NCBI GenBank assembly: GCA_021847345.1 | Contig: JAJZTW010000047.1 | Span: forward strand, 1-33,254 | Direction: 5' to 3' | Length of the DNA stretch: 33,254 bases | From: Pseudomonadota bacterium | Lineage (GTDB): Bacteria > Pseudomonadota > Gammaproteobacteria > Burkholderiales > Burkholderiaceae_C | The notes under the pieces: generated by a model | What the model saw: the letters and a program-made list of their open reading frames with translations, nothing else | Database searches by the model: none | Told to the model about the DNA's origin: nothing | Shown here: in pieces, positions 23,531 through 33,254 of the stretch | Layout: every line of letters begins with the position of its first letter | Position numbering within the stretch: the first letter of the stretch is position 1 | Program-made: the position numbers and the translations under genes

Positions 23531-24883
23531 ATGTTGAACAATCTCACGCAGCGCCTGTCGCAGGTGGTCAAGACCATGCGCGGACAGGCGCGCATCACCG
23601 AATCCAACGTCGCCGACATGCTGCGCGAGGTTCGCCTGGCATTGCTCGAGGCGGACGTGGCGCTGCCGGTAGTGCGCGAGTTCACGCAGCATGTCAAGGA
23701 GCGCGCGCTGGGCCAGGAGGTGGTGGGTTCGCTGAGCCCCGGGCAGGCGCTGGTCGGCGTGGTGCACAAGGAGCTGGCCGAGTTGATGGGGCGCGGCGCC
23801 GCGGCGTTGAACCTGGCGGTACAGCCGCCCGCGGTGGTGCTGATGGCCGGCCTGCAGGGCGCCGGCAAGACCACCACCACGGCCAAGCTGGCGCGCTGGC
23901 TGGTCGAGCGCCAGAGGAAGAAGGTGCTCACGGTCTCGGCCGACGTGTACCGCCCGGCGGCCATCGAGCAGTTGCGCACGGTGACCGAGCAGGCCGGCGC
24001 GGATTTCCTGGCTTCGTCGGCCGACGAGAAGCCGCTGGACATCGCGCGTCGCGCGTTGGCGTACGCCCGCGCCCATCACTTCGACGTGCTGCTGGTCGAC
24101 ACGGCCGGCCGGCTGGCCGTCGACGAGCAGATGATGCGCGAGATCCGCGAACTGCACGACGCGCTGGATCCGGTGGAGACCCTGTTCGTGGTCGATGCGA
24201 TGCAGGGCCAGGATGCGCTGGCCACGGCGCGCGCCTTCCACGAGACCCTGCCGCTGACCGGCATCGTGCTCACCAAGCTCGATGGCGACGCCCGCGGCGG
24301 GGCCGCGCTTTCGGTGCACCATGTCACCGGCGCACCGATCAAGTTCGCCGGCGTATCGGAGAAGATCGACGGCCTGGAGGCCTTCGACCCGCAGCGCATG
24401 GCCGATCGCATCCTGGGCATGGGCGACGTGCTCGCGCTGGTCGAGCAGGCCCAGCGCAGCGTCGACATGCAGGCCGCCGAACAACTGGCGCGCAAGGTCA
24501 AGTCGGGCGAGCAGTTCGACCTCGACGACTTCCTGGTGCAGCTGCAGCAGATGAACAAGATGGGCGGGCTGCAGGGCATGCTCGACAAGCTGCCGGCCGA
24601 GTTGCAGGCGCGCGCCGGTCAGGCCGACATGGACAAGGCCGCTCGCGACGTGCGGCGCATGCAGGGCATCATCTGCTCGATGACCCCGGCCGAGCGCCGC
24701 AAGCCCGATCTGATCAAGGCCTCGCGCAAGCGCCGCATCGCCGCCGGCGCCGGCGTGGCGGTGCAGGAGGTCAACCGCCTGCTCGGACAGTTCGAGCAGA
24801 TGCGCGACATGATGAAAAAAATGAAGGGCGCGAAAATGTTCAAGATGATGCAGCGCATGGGCGGTGGCCTGATGCGGCGCTGA
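23531..24883 (+). CDS. ffh: Signal recognition particle GTPase Ffh
   Basis: Binds 4.5S RNA and signal sequences of nascent inner-membrane proteins and delivers ribosomes to FtsY. The 450-residue product has the N domain (MLNNLTQRLSQVVKTMRG), then the G domain with P-loop GLQGAGKTT near residue 110, DVYRPAA, VDTAGR and the TKLDGDARGG motif. The methionine-rich M domain ends in MKKMKGAKMFKMMQRMGGG, the RNA and signal-peptide binding region. Full length with no anomalies. It is convergent with the lytic transglycosylase gene, 11 bases apart. Confidence 0.97.
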   Translation: MLNNLTQRLSQVVKTMRGQARITESNVADMLREVRLALLEADVALPVVREFTQHVKERALGQEVVGSLSPGQALVGVVHKELAELMGRGAAALNLAVQPPAVVLMAGLQGAGKTTTTAKLARWLVERQRKKVLTVSADVYRPAAIEQLRTVTEQAGADFLASSADEKPLDIARRALAYARAHHFDVLLVDTAGRLAVDEQMMREIRELHDALDPVETLFVVDAMQGQDALATARAFHETLPLTGIVLTKLDGDARGGAALSVHHVTGAPIKFAGVSEKIDGLEAFDPQRMADRILGMGDVLALVEQAQRSVDMQAAEQLARKVKSGEQFDLDDFLVQLQQMNKMGGLQGMLDKLPAELQARAGQADMDKAARDVRRMQGIICSMTPAERRKPDLIKASRKRRIAAGAGVAVQEVNRLLGQFEQMRDMMKKMKGAKMFKMMQRMGGGLMRR

Positions 24884-24902
24884 AGCGCGCAGCCTCAGCG
24901 CC
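24876..24902. terminator. Hairpin joining the convergent stops of ffh and the transglycosylase
   Basis: GGCGCTGA and TCAGCGCC form a perfect 8-bp stem with an 11-base loop, and each arm contains one gene's TGA. It could serve transcripts from both sides, but there is no T run in either direction. Confidence 0.35.
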
Positions 24903-25551
24903 GGCGCGGCATCGCGTCGGCGAGCAGGCCGGGGCCCACGCGCCAGCGCTGCTGCGCGGCCAGCACGGCATCCGGGTAGGCCGCCTGTCCGCGCGAGCCG
25001 TTGTAGCGCCCCAGCGCGTAGAACAGGTTGCCGTGCTCCTCGTCCAGGTAATGGCGCAGGATCACGCAGCCGTAGCGAAGGTTCACTCGCATGCGGAACA
25101 GCGCGAGCTTGTCGCCGTTGCCGATCTGCCGGGTCCAGAAAGGCATGACCTGCATCAGCCCCATGGCGCCGACCCGCGAGATGGCGTATTTGTCGAAGCC
25201 GCTCTCGACCTGGATCAGCCCCAGCACCAGCGTGGGCTGCAGCCCGGCGCGGGTGGCCTCGTACCAGACGGTGCGCAGCAGCGCCCGGCGGGCCGCGGTG
25301 TCGGGGATGCGCGCGCGCAGGCGCGACGATTCGGTCGCCAGCCACAGCAGGTAGTCGACCAGCTTGCGCGGGTCGTCGAAACGCGGCGTGGGCGCGGCGT
25401 CGTCGGCGATCTGGGCGGCCAGCGCCAGGCGCACCGCGTCGGACAGAGCCTCCTCGCGCTGCGCGCCAGCGTACGCCAGCGGCGGCAGCGAGGCGGCCGC
25501 CGCCAGCAACAGTGCGGCAAGCGGGCGTCGCCAGCGGCCGCTCGGCGTCAT
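24895..25551 (-). CDS. Lytic transglycosylase, SLT domain
   Basis: Cleaves the MurNAc-GlcNAc bond of peptidoglycan to give 1,6-anhydro products, the substrates AmpD later processes. The 218-residue product has a signal peptide (LAALLLAAAASLPPLAYA) and an SLT domain with catalytic-type Glu116 in LIQVESGF, then GAMGLMQVMPFW and the RYNGS segment. No LysM or other wall-binding domain is present. ATG at 25551 is preferred over the adjacent GTG at 25554. It lies 25 bases downstream of proS on the same strand and is probably co-transcribed. Which Mlt/Slt subfamily it belongs to cannot be fixed from this view. Confidence 0.9.
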   Translation of the reverse strand: MTPSGRWRRPLAALLLAAAASLPPLAYAGAQREEALSDAVRLALAAQIADDAAPTPRFDDPRKLVDYLLWLATESSRLRARIPDTAARRALLRTVWYEATRAGLQPTLVLGLIQVESGFDKYAISRVGAMGLMQVMPFWTRQIGNGDKLALFRMRVNLRYGCVILRHYLDEEHGNLFYALGRYNGSRGQAAYPDAVLAAQQRWRVGPGLLADAMPRRR

Positions 25552-25576
25552 CACCGGCTCCGTCGCCGAGTCGGGT

Positions 25577-27298
25577 TCAGCGCCGGGCGCGCTGGCGCAG
25601 CCACTGCAGCACTTCGCCGCGCGCCACGCTGCCGGCCTCGGTGTCGCGCCGGTGCTGGTATTCCAGCGTGCCGGCGGCCAGGCCGCGATCGGACACCACC
25701 AGGCGGTGGGGAACGCCGATGAGCTCCCAGTCGGCGAACATGGAGCCGGGGCGCAGGCCGCGGTCGTCGAGCACGGCGTCGAAGCCGGCGCCCAGCAGTT
25801 CGTCCAGCAGCGCTTCGGCGGCTTCGCGCACCGCCGGGCTGCGGTCCATGCCGATGGGGCAGATCACGACCTCGAACGGTGCCAGCGCGTCGGGCCAGAT
25901 CATGCCCCTCGCGTCGTGGTTCTGCTCGATGCAGGCGCCGAGGATCCGCGTGATGCCGATTCCGTAGCAACCCATCTCCAGCGGACGCGCCTTTCCGGCC
26001 TCGTCGACGTAGGTGGCCTGCATCGCCTCCGAGTACTTGGTCCCCAGGTAGAACACGTGGCCGACCTCGATGCCGCGGCACATCGCCAGGCGCCCGCGGC
26101 CGTCCGGGCTCGGGTCGCCCTCGACCACGTTGCGGATGTCGGCCACCTCGGGTTCGGGCAGGTCGCGTCCCCAGTTCACCCCGGTGTAGTGGAAGTCCGG
26201 CACGTTCGCACCGACGACGAAGTCGTGCATGTTGGCCACGGTGCGGTCGGCGATCACGCGCAGCGGGCGCAGCGTGCCGATCGGCCCGATGAAGCCCGGG
26301 CGGCAGCCGAACCACTCGACGATCTCCTGCTCGGTGGCCATGCGCGTGTCGGCGAGCCCCGCCAGCTTGCCCACCTTGACCTCGTTCACCGCGTGGTCAC
26401 CGCGAACCAGCAGCAGCACCAGCTGCGTGCCCGAGTCGGCGTCGACGGCCAGCACCACCGACTTGACCGTGGCCTGCAACGCGATGCCCAACTGCTCGGC
26501 GACGTCCTCGCACTTGGCCGCGCCCGGCGTGGGCGTGCGGTGCAGCGCCTTGCCGGCGGGACCGCGCGCGGCCAGCAGCGGCAGCGCCTCGGCCATTTCC
26601 ACGTTGGCCGCGTAGTCGGAATCCGGGCAGTACGCGATCGCGTCCTCGCCGGTGTCGGCGATGACGTGGAACTCGTGGCTCAGCGAGCCGCCGATGGCCC
26701 CCGAGTCGGCCGAGACCGCGCGGAATTCGAAGCCGAAGCGCTCGAAGATGCGACGGTACGCCTGGTACATGGTCTCGTAGCTGCGCTGCGCGGCGTCGCG
26801 GTCGCGGTCGAAGGAATAGGCGTCCTTCATCGTGAACTCGCGCGCGCGCATGACGCCGAAGCGCGGGCGTCGCTCGTCGCGGAACTTGGTCTGGATGTGA
26901 TAGAAGTTGACCGGAAGCTGGCGCCACGAGCGCAACTCGCCGCGCGCCACGTCGGTGACCACCTCCTCGGACGTGGGCTGCACGACGAAGTCGCGTCCGT
27001 GACGGTCCTGGATGCGCAGCAACTCGGGGCCGAACTTGTCCCAGCGCCCGGTCTCCTGCCACAGCTCGGCCGGCTGCACCACCGGCATCAGCAGCTCGAT
27101 CGCGCCGGCGCGGTTCATCTCCTCGCGCACGATGGCCTCGACCTTGCGCAGGCTGCGCAGCCCCAGCGGCATGTAGGTGTAGAGCCCGGCGGCGAGCTTG
27201 CGGATCATGCCGGCGCGGAGCATCAGCGCCTGGCTCGCGACCTCGGCGTCGGCGGGGGCTTCTTTCTGGGTCGAAATGAAAAAGCGGGAGGCGCGCAT
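25577..27298 (-). CDS. proS: Prolyl-tRNA synthetase (bacterial type)
   Basis: Charges tRNA-Pro. The 573-residue product matches the bacterial ProS architecture: a class II catalytic core ([33 protein letters not shown]) and an inserted YbaK-like domain (about residues 220-405) that clears Ala-tRNA-Pro. Motif 3 is in GCYGIGITR, and the C-terminal anticodon-binding domain starts near VVICPIGMD. The ATG at 27298 gives the standard [15 protein letters not shown] start, though without a clear Shine-Dalgarno sequence. It is divergent from rppH across 170 bp and is followed by the transglycosylase gene. A cognate tRNA-Pro(CGG) lies near the right end of the window. Confidence 0.97.
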   Translation of the reverse strand: MRASRFFISTQKEAPADAEVASQALMLRAGMIRKLAAGLYTYMPLGLRSLRKVEAIVREEMNRAGAIELLMPVVQPAELWQETGRWDKFGPELLRIQDRHGRDFVVQPTSEEVVTDVARGELRSWRQLPVNFYHIQTKFRDERRPRFGVMRAREFTMKDAYSFDRDRDAAQRSYETMYQAYRRIFERFGFEFRAVSADSGAIGGSLSHEFHVIADTGEDAIAYCPDSDYAANVEMAEALPLLAARGPAGKALHRTPTPGAAKCEDVAEQLGIALQATVKSVVLAVDADSGTQLVLLLVRGDHAVNEVKVGKLAGLADTRMATEQEIVEWFGCRPGFIGPIGTLRPLRVIADRTVANMHDFVVGANVPDFHYTGVNWGRDLPEPEVADIRNVVEGDPSPDGRGRLAMCRGIEVGHVFYLGTKYSEAMQATYVDEAGKARPLEMGCYGIGITRILGACIEQNHDARGMIWPDALAPFEVVICPIGMDRSPAVREAAEALLDELLGAGFDAVLDDRGLRPGSMFADWELIGVPHRLVVSDRGLAAGTLEYQHRRDTEAGSVARGEVLQWLRQRARR

Positions 27299-27428
27299 GA
27301 AGTGGACGTTTGTCGAAGGATTGCAGCCAGGCAGGCCCGCGCGAGCCGCGGCCCGCGTGGGCCCGGCGCGGGCCGTGAGGGGTATCGGCGGGGTGTCGCC
27401 GGGGTGTCGCTGAAAGCGGCGCGGAGCC

Positions 27429-27434
27429 TATAAT
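27429..27434 (+). promoter_or_regulatory. Candidate -10 box for rppH
   Basis: A perfect TATAAT 34 bases before the rppH start. The -35 region is poor. Just upstream the 10-base unit GGGGTGTCGC occurs twice in a row (27390-27410, separated by one base), which might be a regulator site or chance. Confidence 0.45.
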
Positions 27435-27468
27435 CAGGACACATTCTAAAAGAACGGGGGCACTGGCC

Positions 27469-28029
27469 ATGTTGGATCGAGAGGGTTATCGTCCCAACGT
27501 CGGCATCATCCTGCTCAACCCCAGGAACCAGGTGTTCTGGGGCAAGCGCATCAGTGGTCATTCCTGGCAGTTTCCGCAAGGCGGCATCCACGTCGGCGAA
27601 ACTCCCGAGCAGGCGATGTACCGCGAGTTGTTCGAGGAAGTCGGCTTGCGCCCGTGCCACGTGCATCTGCTGGGACGCACGCGCAACTGGTTGCGCTACG
27701 AGGTGCCGGCCCAGTACCTGCGCCGGGACCACCGCGGCGTGTACAAGGGCCAGAAGCAGATCTGGTTCCTGCTCCGGCTCACCGGTCGCGACAGCGACGT
27801 GTGCCTGCGTGCCACCGACCATCCGGAGTTCGACGCCTGGCGCTGGAACGACTATTGGGTCGAGCTCGAAAGCGTGATCGAGTTCAAGCGCGCGGTGTAC
27901 CAGCAGGCGCTCAGCGAGCTCGAGCACCTTCTTCCCCGCCTCGAGCCGCGCACGCGCTACCTGCGTGCGCATGTGCGGCATCAGCGCGGCCACGCGGTGG
28001 CGTTGCACGGCGAGGTCACGCAGGAATGA
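27469..28029 (+). CDS. rppH: RNA pyrophosphohydrolase RppH
   Basis: Removes pyrophosphate from 5'-triphosphate mRNA, opening it to RNase E decay. The 186-residue product has the Nudix box at residues 38-60 (GX5E then RELFEEVGL), which binds the catalytic metals. The family start [17 protein letters not shown] and the [13 protein letters not shown] strand are also present. Length is within the usual range. The stop overlaps the next start as ATGA, so the CNP1-like gene is coupled to it. Divergent from proS, a common betaproteobacterial arrangement. Confidence 0.96.
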   Translation: MLDREGYRPNVGIILLNPRNQVFWGKRISGHSWQFPQGGIHVGETPEQAMYRELFEEVGLRPCHVHLLGRTRNWLRYEVPAQYLRRDHRGVYKGQKQIWFLLRLTGRDSDVCLRATDHPEFDAWRWNDYWVELESVIEFKRAVYQQALSELEHLLPRLEPRTRYLRAHVRHQRGHAVALHGEVTQE

Positions 28030-28601
28030 CCGTGCCTCGCGTGGTGACGTCGCGGCGCGGCCTGGCGCTGGCCTGCCTGCTGTGCGGCTGGCTGGCGCTG
28101 GGCGCCATCGCATCGGCGCAGGACCTGCCGCCTGCCATCGAGGGCCTGCCGGCGTCGGCCCCGGCGATCCATCCCGGAGCCGTGGTGCACTTCCCGGCCG
28201 CGCCTCCGACGCGCGACTCGGCGTTGCTCGACGTGCCGATTCCCGCCGGTTCCAACCTGCGATTCATGGTCGACCCGGCAAGTGTCAGCCGGGCCGAGAG
28301 CGACCTGGTTCGATACACGCTGGTGGTGCGCACCGCCTCGGGTTTTCGCAACATCAGCTACGAGGGCCTGAACTGCCGCGACGATACCTGGCATGTCTAC
28401 GCCACGTGGAGCCAGTCCGATGCGCGCTGGAGCGCCAATCCGGACAGCAGCTGGCTCGGAATCAACGCAGCGTCGGATTCCGATGTGCACGCGGTTCTCG
28501 ACCGCGACTACTGGTGTTCCGGGCCGAGCGCGGCGGGCGACGCGCACCGGCTCGTGCAGCGACTGCGCCGGGGCATGCGCCCGCAGCGCGTGCTGCCCTG
28601 A
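28026..28601 (+). CDS. CNP1-like family secreted protein
   Basis: The 191-residue product carries a signal peptide ([20 protein letters not shown], likely cleaved after ASA). A single domain follows with [20 protein letters not shown], a [18 protein letters not shown] strand, and a late DYWC motif. The two cysteines (in LNCRDD and DYWCSG) could form a disulfide. I recognise it as the CNP1-like family (Pfam CNP1), typical of betaproteobacteria beside rppH; the function is unknown. The ATG overlaps the rppH stop by 4 bases. It is convergent with proB, six bases away. Confidence 0.8.
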   Translation: MTVPRVVTSRRGLALACLLCGWLALGAIASAQDLPPAIEGLPASAPAIHPGAVVHFPAAPPTRDSALLDVPIPAGSNLRFMVDPASVSRAESDLVRYTLVVRTASGFRNISYEGLNCRDDTWHVYATWSQSDARWSANPDSSWLGINAASDSDVHAVLDRDYWCSGPSAAGDAHRLVQRLRRGMRPQRVLP

Positions 28602-28607
28602 GGCGGC

Positions 28608-28612
<5 letters not shown>
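28597..28612. terminator. Hairpin joining the convergent stops of the CNP1-like gene and proB
   Basis: CCTGAG and CTCAGG form a 6-bp stem with a GCGG loop containing both TGA codons. It has no T run, so termination strength is doubtful. Confidence 0.25.
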
Positions 28613-30831
<2,219 letters not shown>

Positions 30832-30864
30832 TCAAGCGCCGAAGGCGTGCCGCTGGAAATGAGC

Positions 30865-30901
30865 AAAAGGAGAGCGCCGGCTTCCACGGGGGAGCCGGCG
30901 C
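30865..30901 (-). terminator. Terminator after rpmA
   Basis: On the minus strand GCGCCGGCT and AGCCGGCGC form a perfect 9-bp stem (10-base loop), 9 bases past the rpmA stop. A short T4 run follows after a few bases (30865-30868 read in reverse). The gap before the T run makes it likely to be leaky. Confidence 0.6.
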
Positions 30902-30910
30902 CGGGTGCAC

Positions 30911-31180
30911 TCAGGCCTGCGCGGGCAGCTCGGCCACCGTGACGTAGTGGCGGTCGAACGCGCCCTTGCGCGCGAACTCGACCTTGCCGTCGACCAGCGC
31001 GAACAGCGTGTGGTCCTTGCCCACGCCCACGTTGGTGCCCGGGTGGAAACGCGTGCCGCGCTGGCGCACGATGATCGAGCCGGCCGACACGGTCTGGCCG
31101 CCGAACACCTTCACGCCGAGTCGTTTGGCCTCGGAGTCGCGGCCGTTACGCGTGGAGCCGCCGCCTTTTTTCTGTGCCAT
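30911..31180 (-). CDS. rpmA: 50S ribosomal protein L27
   Basis: Component of the large subunit whose N terminus reaches the peptidyl-transferase centre. The 89-residue product begins [16 protein letters not shown], the standard form without a Firmicutes-type leader. It continues with [17 protein letters not shown] and FHPGTNVG, matching the family over its full length. The ATG at 31180 is preceded by GAGG. It is co-transcribed with rplU, 12 bases apart, and ends at a hairpin terminator before obgE. Confidence 0.98.
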   Translation of the reverse strand: MAQKKGGGSTRNGRDSEAKRLGVKVFGGQTVSAGSIIVRQRGTRFHPGTNVGVGKDHTLFALVDGKVEFARKGAFDRHYVTVAELPAQA

Positions 31181-31192
31181 GTCGTTCGCTCC

Positions 31193-31504
31193 TCAAGCAG
31201 CGATGCTTTCAATGTGCAATTCGGTGAAATTCTGCCGGTGGCCCTGGCGCTTCTGATAATGCTTGCGGCGACGCATCTTGAAAATGCGAACCTTCTCGCC
31301 ACGCCCGTGCGCCAGAACCTTGGCCTTCACCGCAGCACCCGCCAACAGCGGGGTCCCGAGCCGGGTGTCGGCGCCGTCGAAAACGGCGAGCACCTGGTCG
31401 AGCACGATGTCCTGGCCAACGTCTGCGGCAATCTGTTCTACCTTGATCTTGTCGCCGGCAGCGACCTTGTACTGCTTGCCGCCGGTTTTTATGACCGCAT
31501 ACAT
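31193..31504 (-). CDS. rplU: 50S ribosomal protein L21
   Basis: Large-subunit protein that binds 23S rRNA near L20. The 103-residue product has the family start [14 protein letters not shown] and the C-terminal [16 protein letters not shown] signature with LHIESI, full length. The ATG at 31504 follows GGAG at good distance. It is the first gene of rplU-rpmA(-obgE-proB), transcribed from a promoter with an extended -10 about 150 bases upstream, and divergent from ispB, as in most proteobacteria. Confidence 0.98.
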   Translation of the reverse strand: MYAVIKTGGKQYKVAAGDKIKVEQIAADVGQDIVLDQVLAVFDGADTRLGTPLLAGAAVKAKVLAHGRGEKVRIFKMRRRKHYQKRQGHRQNFTELHIESIAA

Positions 31505-31530
31505 AGGGGACTCCTGATGAAAAGAACGCT

Positions 31531-31548
31531 GCCCGCTCGCAGGCGGGC
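31531..31548 (-). promoter_or_regulatory. Hairpin in the rplU leader
   Basis: GCCCGC and GCGGGC form a 6-bp stem with a 6-base loop, followed on the minus strand by AGCGTTCTTTTC and then the rplU ribosome binding site. It resembles a weak attenuator. Autoregulation by L21 is not something the sequence can show. Confidence 0.3.
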
Positions 31549-31651
31549 AAGCCTTGCCTTCGTCGTCTCGCCATCTCGCCATCTCACCACCAGGCAGCCG
31601 CACCTCGTTCCGAGGCCCGGCGCAAGCTCGAGGCTATGCGACGAACCCCTC

Positions 31652-31660
31652 ATCATAGCA
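31652..31660 (-). promoter_or_regulatory. Extended -10 promoter of rplU-rpmA
   Basis: On the minus strand TGC directly precedes TATGAT (5/6 match to TATAAT), about 150 bases upstream of rplU. The extended -10 could compensate for the absence of a clear -35. Confidence 0.5.
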
Positions 31661-31729
31661 GATCCCGCACCACCCCTGGATGGCCCGAGCCGCTCGCCGG
31701 GGCGGAACGCCGCGCGCTGCGGCGCTCAT

Positions 31730-31735
31730 TAGAAT
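31730..31735 (+). promoter_or_regulatory. Candidate -10 box for ispB
   Basis: TAGAAT (5/6) on the plus strand, 58 bases before the ispB start. No -35 is recognisable. Confidence 0.25.
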
Positions 31736-31793
31736 TTCCACGCCTGGTGCCTTTCCAGGTGTTCCTGTCGCCCCGTCAACTCGCGCGCCGTTC

Positions 31794-32774
31794 GTGACCT
31801 CTCCCGCCTCGATCTCGACCATTCTCGCCCCCATCGCCCAGGACATGCAGCAGGTCGATGCGTCGATCCGTCGCGCGCTGGCCTCCGAGGTGCCGCTGAT
31901 CAGCGCCATCGGCAGCTACATCGTCGGCGCCGGCGGCAAGCGCCTGCGTCCGGCGCTGCTGCTGCTGGTGGCGCGCGCCCACGGCCACGACGGCGAGCAC
32001 CTGCACGACCTGGCCGCGGTGGTCGAGATGATCCACACCGCCACGCTGCTGCACGACGACGTGGTCGACGAGTCGCAGTTGCGCCGCGGGCGCCAGACCA
32101 GCAACGCGACCTACGGCAACGCCGCCAGCGTGCTGTCGGGCGACTTCCTGTACTCGCGCTCGTTCCAGATGATGGTGGCTGCCGGCAACCTGCGCATCCT
32201 GCGCATCCTGGCCGACGCGACCAACGTGATCGCCGAGGGCGAAGTGCAGCAGTTGATGAACATGCACGACCCGGAAATCAGTCGCGAGCGCTACATGCGG
32301 GTGATCCACGACAAGACGGCCGCGTTGTTCGAGGCCGCGGCTCGCATCGGTGCCGTGCTTGCCGGCTGCGACGACGCGGCCGAGCAGCGCGCGGCGGCCT
32401 ACGGGCGCTCGGTCGGCCTGGCGTTCCAGCTGATCGACGATGCGCTGGACTACAACGGCAATGCCGAGCAGATGGGCAAGAACGTCGGCGACGACCTGCG
32501 CGAGGGCAAGCCCACGCTGCCGCTGATCGTGGCCATGCAGCGCGCCGAAGCCGGGCAGCGCGAGCTGATCGAGCACGCGATTCGCGAAGGCGACGCCGAG
32601 CGCCTGCCGCAGATCCTCGAGATCGTCCACGCCTGCGGCGCGCTGGAGGAGGTGTACACCGTGGCGCGCGCCGAATTGCACCAGGCCCTCGGCGCAGCCG
32701 AGACGATGCCCGGGGGGCCGTATCGCCAGGCGCTGGTCGAACTGTGCGAATACAGCCTGCAGCGCAACTCGTGA
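31794..32774 (+). CDS. ispB: Octaprenyl diphosphate synthase (trans-prenyltransferase)
   Basis: Builds the polyprenyl side chain of ubiquinone from farnesyl diphosphate and IPP. The 326-residue product has both aspartate-rich motifs: HDDVVDES (first aspartates 88, 89 and 92) and LIDDALDY. GGKRLRPALLLL and the GKPTLPLI region are also present. I assign IspB by the conserved neighbourhood with rplU-rpmA. Chain length (C40 or other) cannot be read reliably from sequence. The GTG at 31794 gives the usual length and N terminus; the open frame to 31680 adds a non-homologous stretch over the divergent promoter region. Its TGA stop is the first triplet of the second copy of the 121-bp repeat. Confidence 0.93.
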   Translation: MTSPASISTILAPIAQDMQQVDASIRRALASEVPLISAIGSYIVGAGGKRLRPALLLLVARAHGHDGEHLHDLAAVVEMIHTATLLHDDVVDESQLRRGRQTSNATYGNAASVLSGDFLYSRSFQMMVAAGNLRILRILADATNVIAEGEVQQLMNMHDPEISRERYMRVIHDKTAALFEAAARIGAVLAGCDDAAEQRAAAYGRSVGLAFQLIDDALDYNGNAEQMGKNVGDDLREGKPTLPLIVAMQRAEAGQRELIEHAIREGDAERLPQILEIVHACGALEEVYTVARAELHQALGAAETMPGGPYRQALVELCEYSLQRNS

Positions 32775-32892
32775 GCGCCCCCAGGGCCGGGCCCGGGGCC
32801 CGACCCGTTCCACCTCGCAGCTTGCAGGCTGCTCGGATTCGGCCGGCGCGCTGCTGTGCGCAGGCACAGCAGCTGGTCCGGCCTCATCCCCC
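32772..32892 (+). repeat. 121-bp structured repeat, copy 2 (inverted partner of 8-128)
   Basis: Identical to the reverse complement of 8-128 except at 32794. It starts with the ispB stop codon. In transcript sense it can fold into a GC hairpin near 32781-32799 and a GCAGC/GCTGC hairpin near 32818-32833. A perfect 10-bp stem with a 4-base loop (32850-32873) is enclosed by GGCCGG (32841-32846) and CCGGCC (32878-32883). Beyond the shared part, ATCCCC/GGGGAT makes another small palindrome (32886-32899). It is not a protein gene. Confidence 0.9.
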
Positions 32893-33113
32893 TGGGGATC
32901 GAGAAAACTTGGGGCGGCCCTGCGTTTTCTCAAGAGTCGTTCACGGCGCAGGGCACAGGCACTAGCTTGTCCAAAACGAGTTTGCTACACTAGCAGGCTT
33001 GCCCTGGGGTCTGCGGCCGCGGGGTTTTGAAGTTGAGTGAAGTTGAGTGAAGGTGAGTGAGTGAGGTCGAGGTTTCGGCAAGCCTTCGAGGCATCCGGGG
33101 CGCGAGACACATT
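32893..33113 (+). other. Intergenic region upstream of tRNA-Pro
   Basis: Together with the repeat before it, this makes a stretch of 339 bases without a gene. It holds a candidate -10 TACACT (32987-32992) with no well-spaced -35, and a tandem 10-base repeat at 33028-33066. The sequence is less GC-rich than its surroundings at 32968-32998, as expected around a promoter for the tRNA. The tRNA would then have a 5' leader of about 115 bases to be removed. Confidence 0.5.
33028..33066 (+). repeat. Short tandem repeat, 10-base unit
   Basis: TGAAGTTGAG occurs twice exactly, then once as TGAAGGTGAG, followed by two more GTGAG-like partial units. It sits in the presumed leader of the tRNA-Pro transcript, about 50 bases before the mature tRNA. 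Confidence 0.8.
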
Positions 33114-33190
33114 CGGGGTGTAGCTTAGCCTGGTAGAGCGCTACGTTCGGGACGTAGAGGCCGGAGGTTCGAATCCTCTCACCCCGACCA
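33114..33190 (+). tRNA. tRNA-Pro (anticodon CGG)
   Basis: A 77-base cloverleaf. The acceptor stem CGGGGTG/CACCCCG is perfect with discriminator A and encoded CCA (33188-33190). The D stem is GCTT/GAGC, and the anticodon stem CTACG/CGTAG has loop TTCGGGA, placing anticodon CGG at 33148-33150. The T arm is GGAGG-TTCGAAT-CCTCT. It reads CCG, which should be a frequent proline codon in this GC-rich genome. It is followed by a strong terminator. Confidence 0.97.
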
Positions 33191-33204
33191 GGAATTCAGG
33201 AGCC

Positions 33205-33236
33205 AACGGCCGCGCGGTGCGAACCACGCGGCCGTT
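33205..33236 (+). terminator. Terminator of the tRNA-Pro transcript
   Basis: AACGGCCGCG and CGCGGCCGTT form a perfect 10-bp stem, with a further GGT/ACC pair and a GCGA loop inside, followed by the T-rich GTCGTCTTGG. It starts 14 bases after the CCA end. Confidence 0.65.
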
Positions 33237-33254
33237 GTCGTCTTGGGCGCCCCG

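Overview
The window is about 33 kb of very GC-rich bacterial chromosome and reads as core genome of a betaproteobacterium, most likely Burkholderiales. The evidence is gene order and protein type: pilB-pilC-pilD-coaE-zapD-yacG; ffh / ccsA-like / PP0621-like / pilS / pilR / ampD / nrdA / nrdB; rplU-rpmA-obgE-proB next to ispB; rppH next to a CNP1-like gene; a lysine/alanine-rich H1-like protein; and the Burkholderiales form of UppP. The genus cannot be fixed from the sequence. I see no phage, insertion sequence, CRISPR array or defence gene.

Layout. (1) 8-5792, minus strand: type IV pilus motor, platform and prepilin peptidase (pilB, pilC, pilD), then coaE, zapD and yacG. (2) 5932-7468, minus: a cytochrome c pair closed by a clear terminator, then a separately promoted tautomerase and a secreted GlcG/HbpS-like protein. 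(3) 7813-11933: uppP (+), an AlgZ/AlgR-type two-component pair (-), and argH (+). (4) 11956-13474, minus: dcd, a DUF167 gene and the H1-like gene. (5) 13907-18177, minus: nrdB and nrdA, preceded by a well-formed NrdR-type control region and two DnaA-box-like sites. (6) 18625-23461, minus: ampD, pilR, pilS, a small PP0621-like gene and a CcsA/YpjD-like membrane protein in an overlapping chain, divergent from ffh (+). (7) 24895-27298, minus: lytic transglycosylase and proS. (8) 27469-28601, plus: rppH and a CNP1-like gene. (9) 28608-31504, minus: proB, obgE, rpmA, rplU. (10) 31794-33236, plus: ispB, then tRNA-Pro(CGG) with its terminator.

How the genes fit together. Pilus assembly (pilBCD) shares the window with two candidate pilus regulators: PilS/PilR, and an AlgZ(FimS)/AlgR-like pair next to argH, as in Pseudomonas. 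Cell-wall turnover and lipid carriers are represented by ampD, the lytic transglycosylase, uppP and ispB. DNA precursor supply is represented by nrdAB and dcd. The rest is translation, GTPase and amino-acid housekeeping.

The least expected structure is a 121-bp element present twice in inverted orientation, at 8-128 and 32772-32892, with one mismatch in 121. In both copies the first three bases are the TGA stop codon of the preceding gene (yacG and ispB). The element folds into several strong hairpins and looks like a dispersed intergenic repeat family of this genome. The nrdA control region and an unusually strong nrdA-nrdB intercistronic hairpin are the other places worth a second look.
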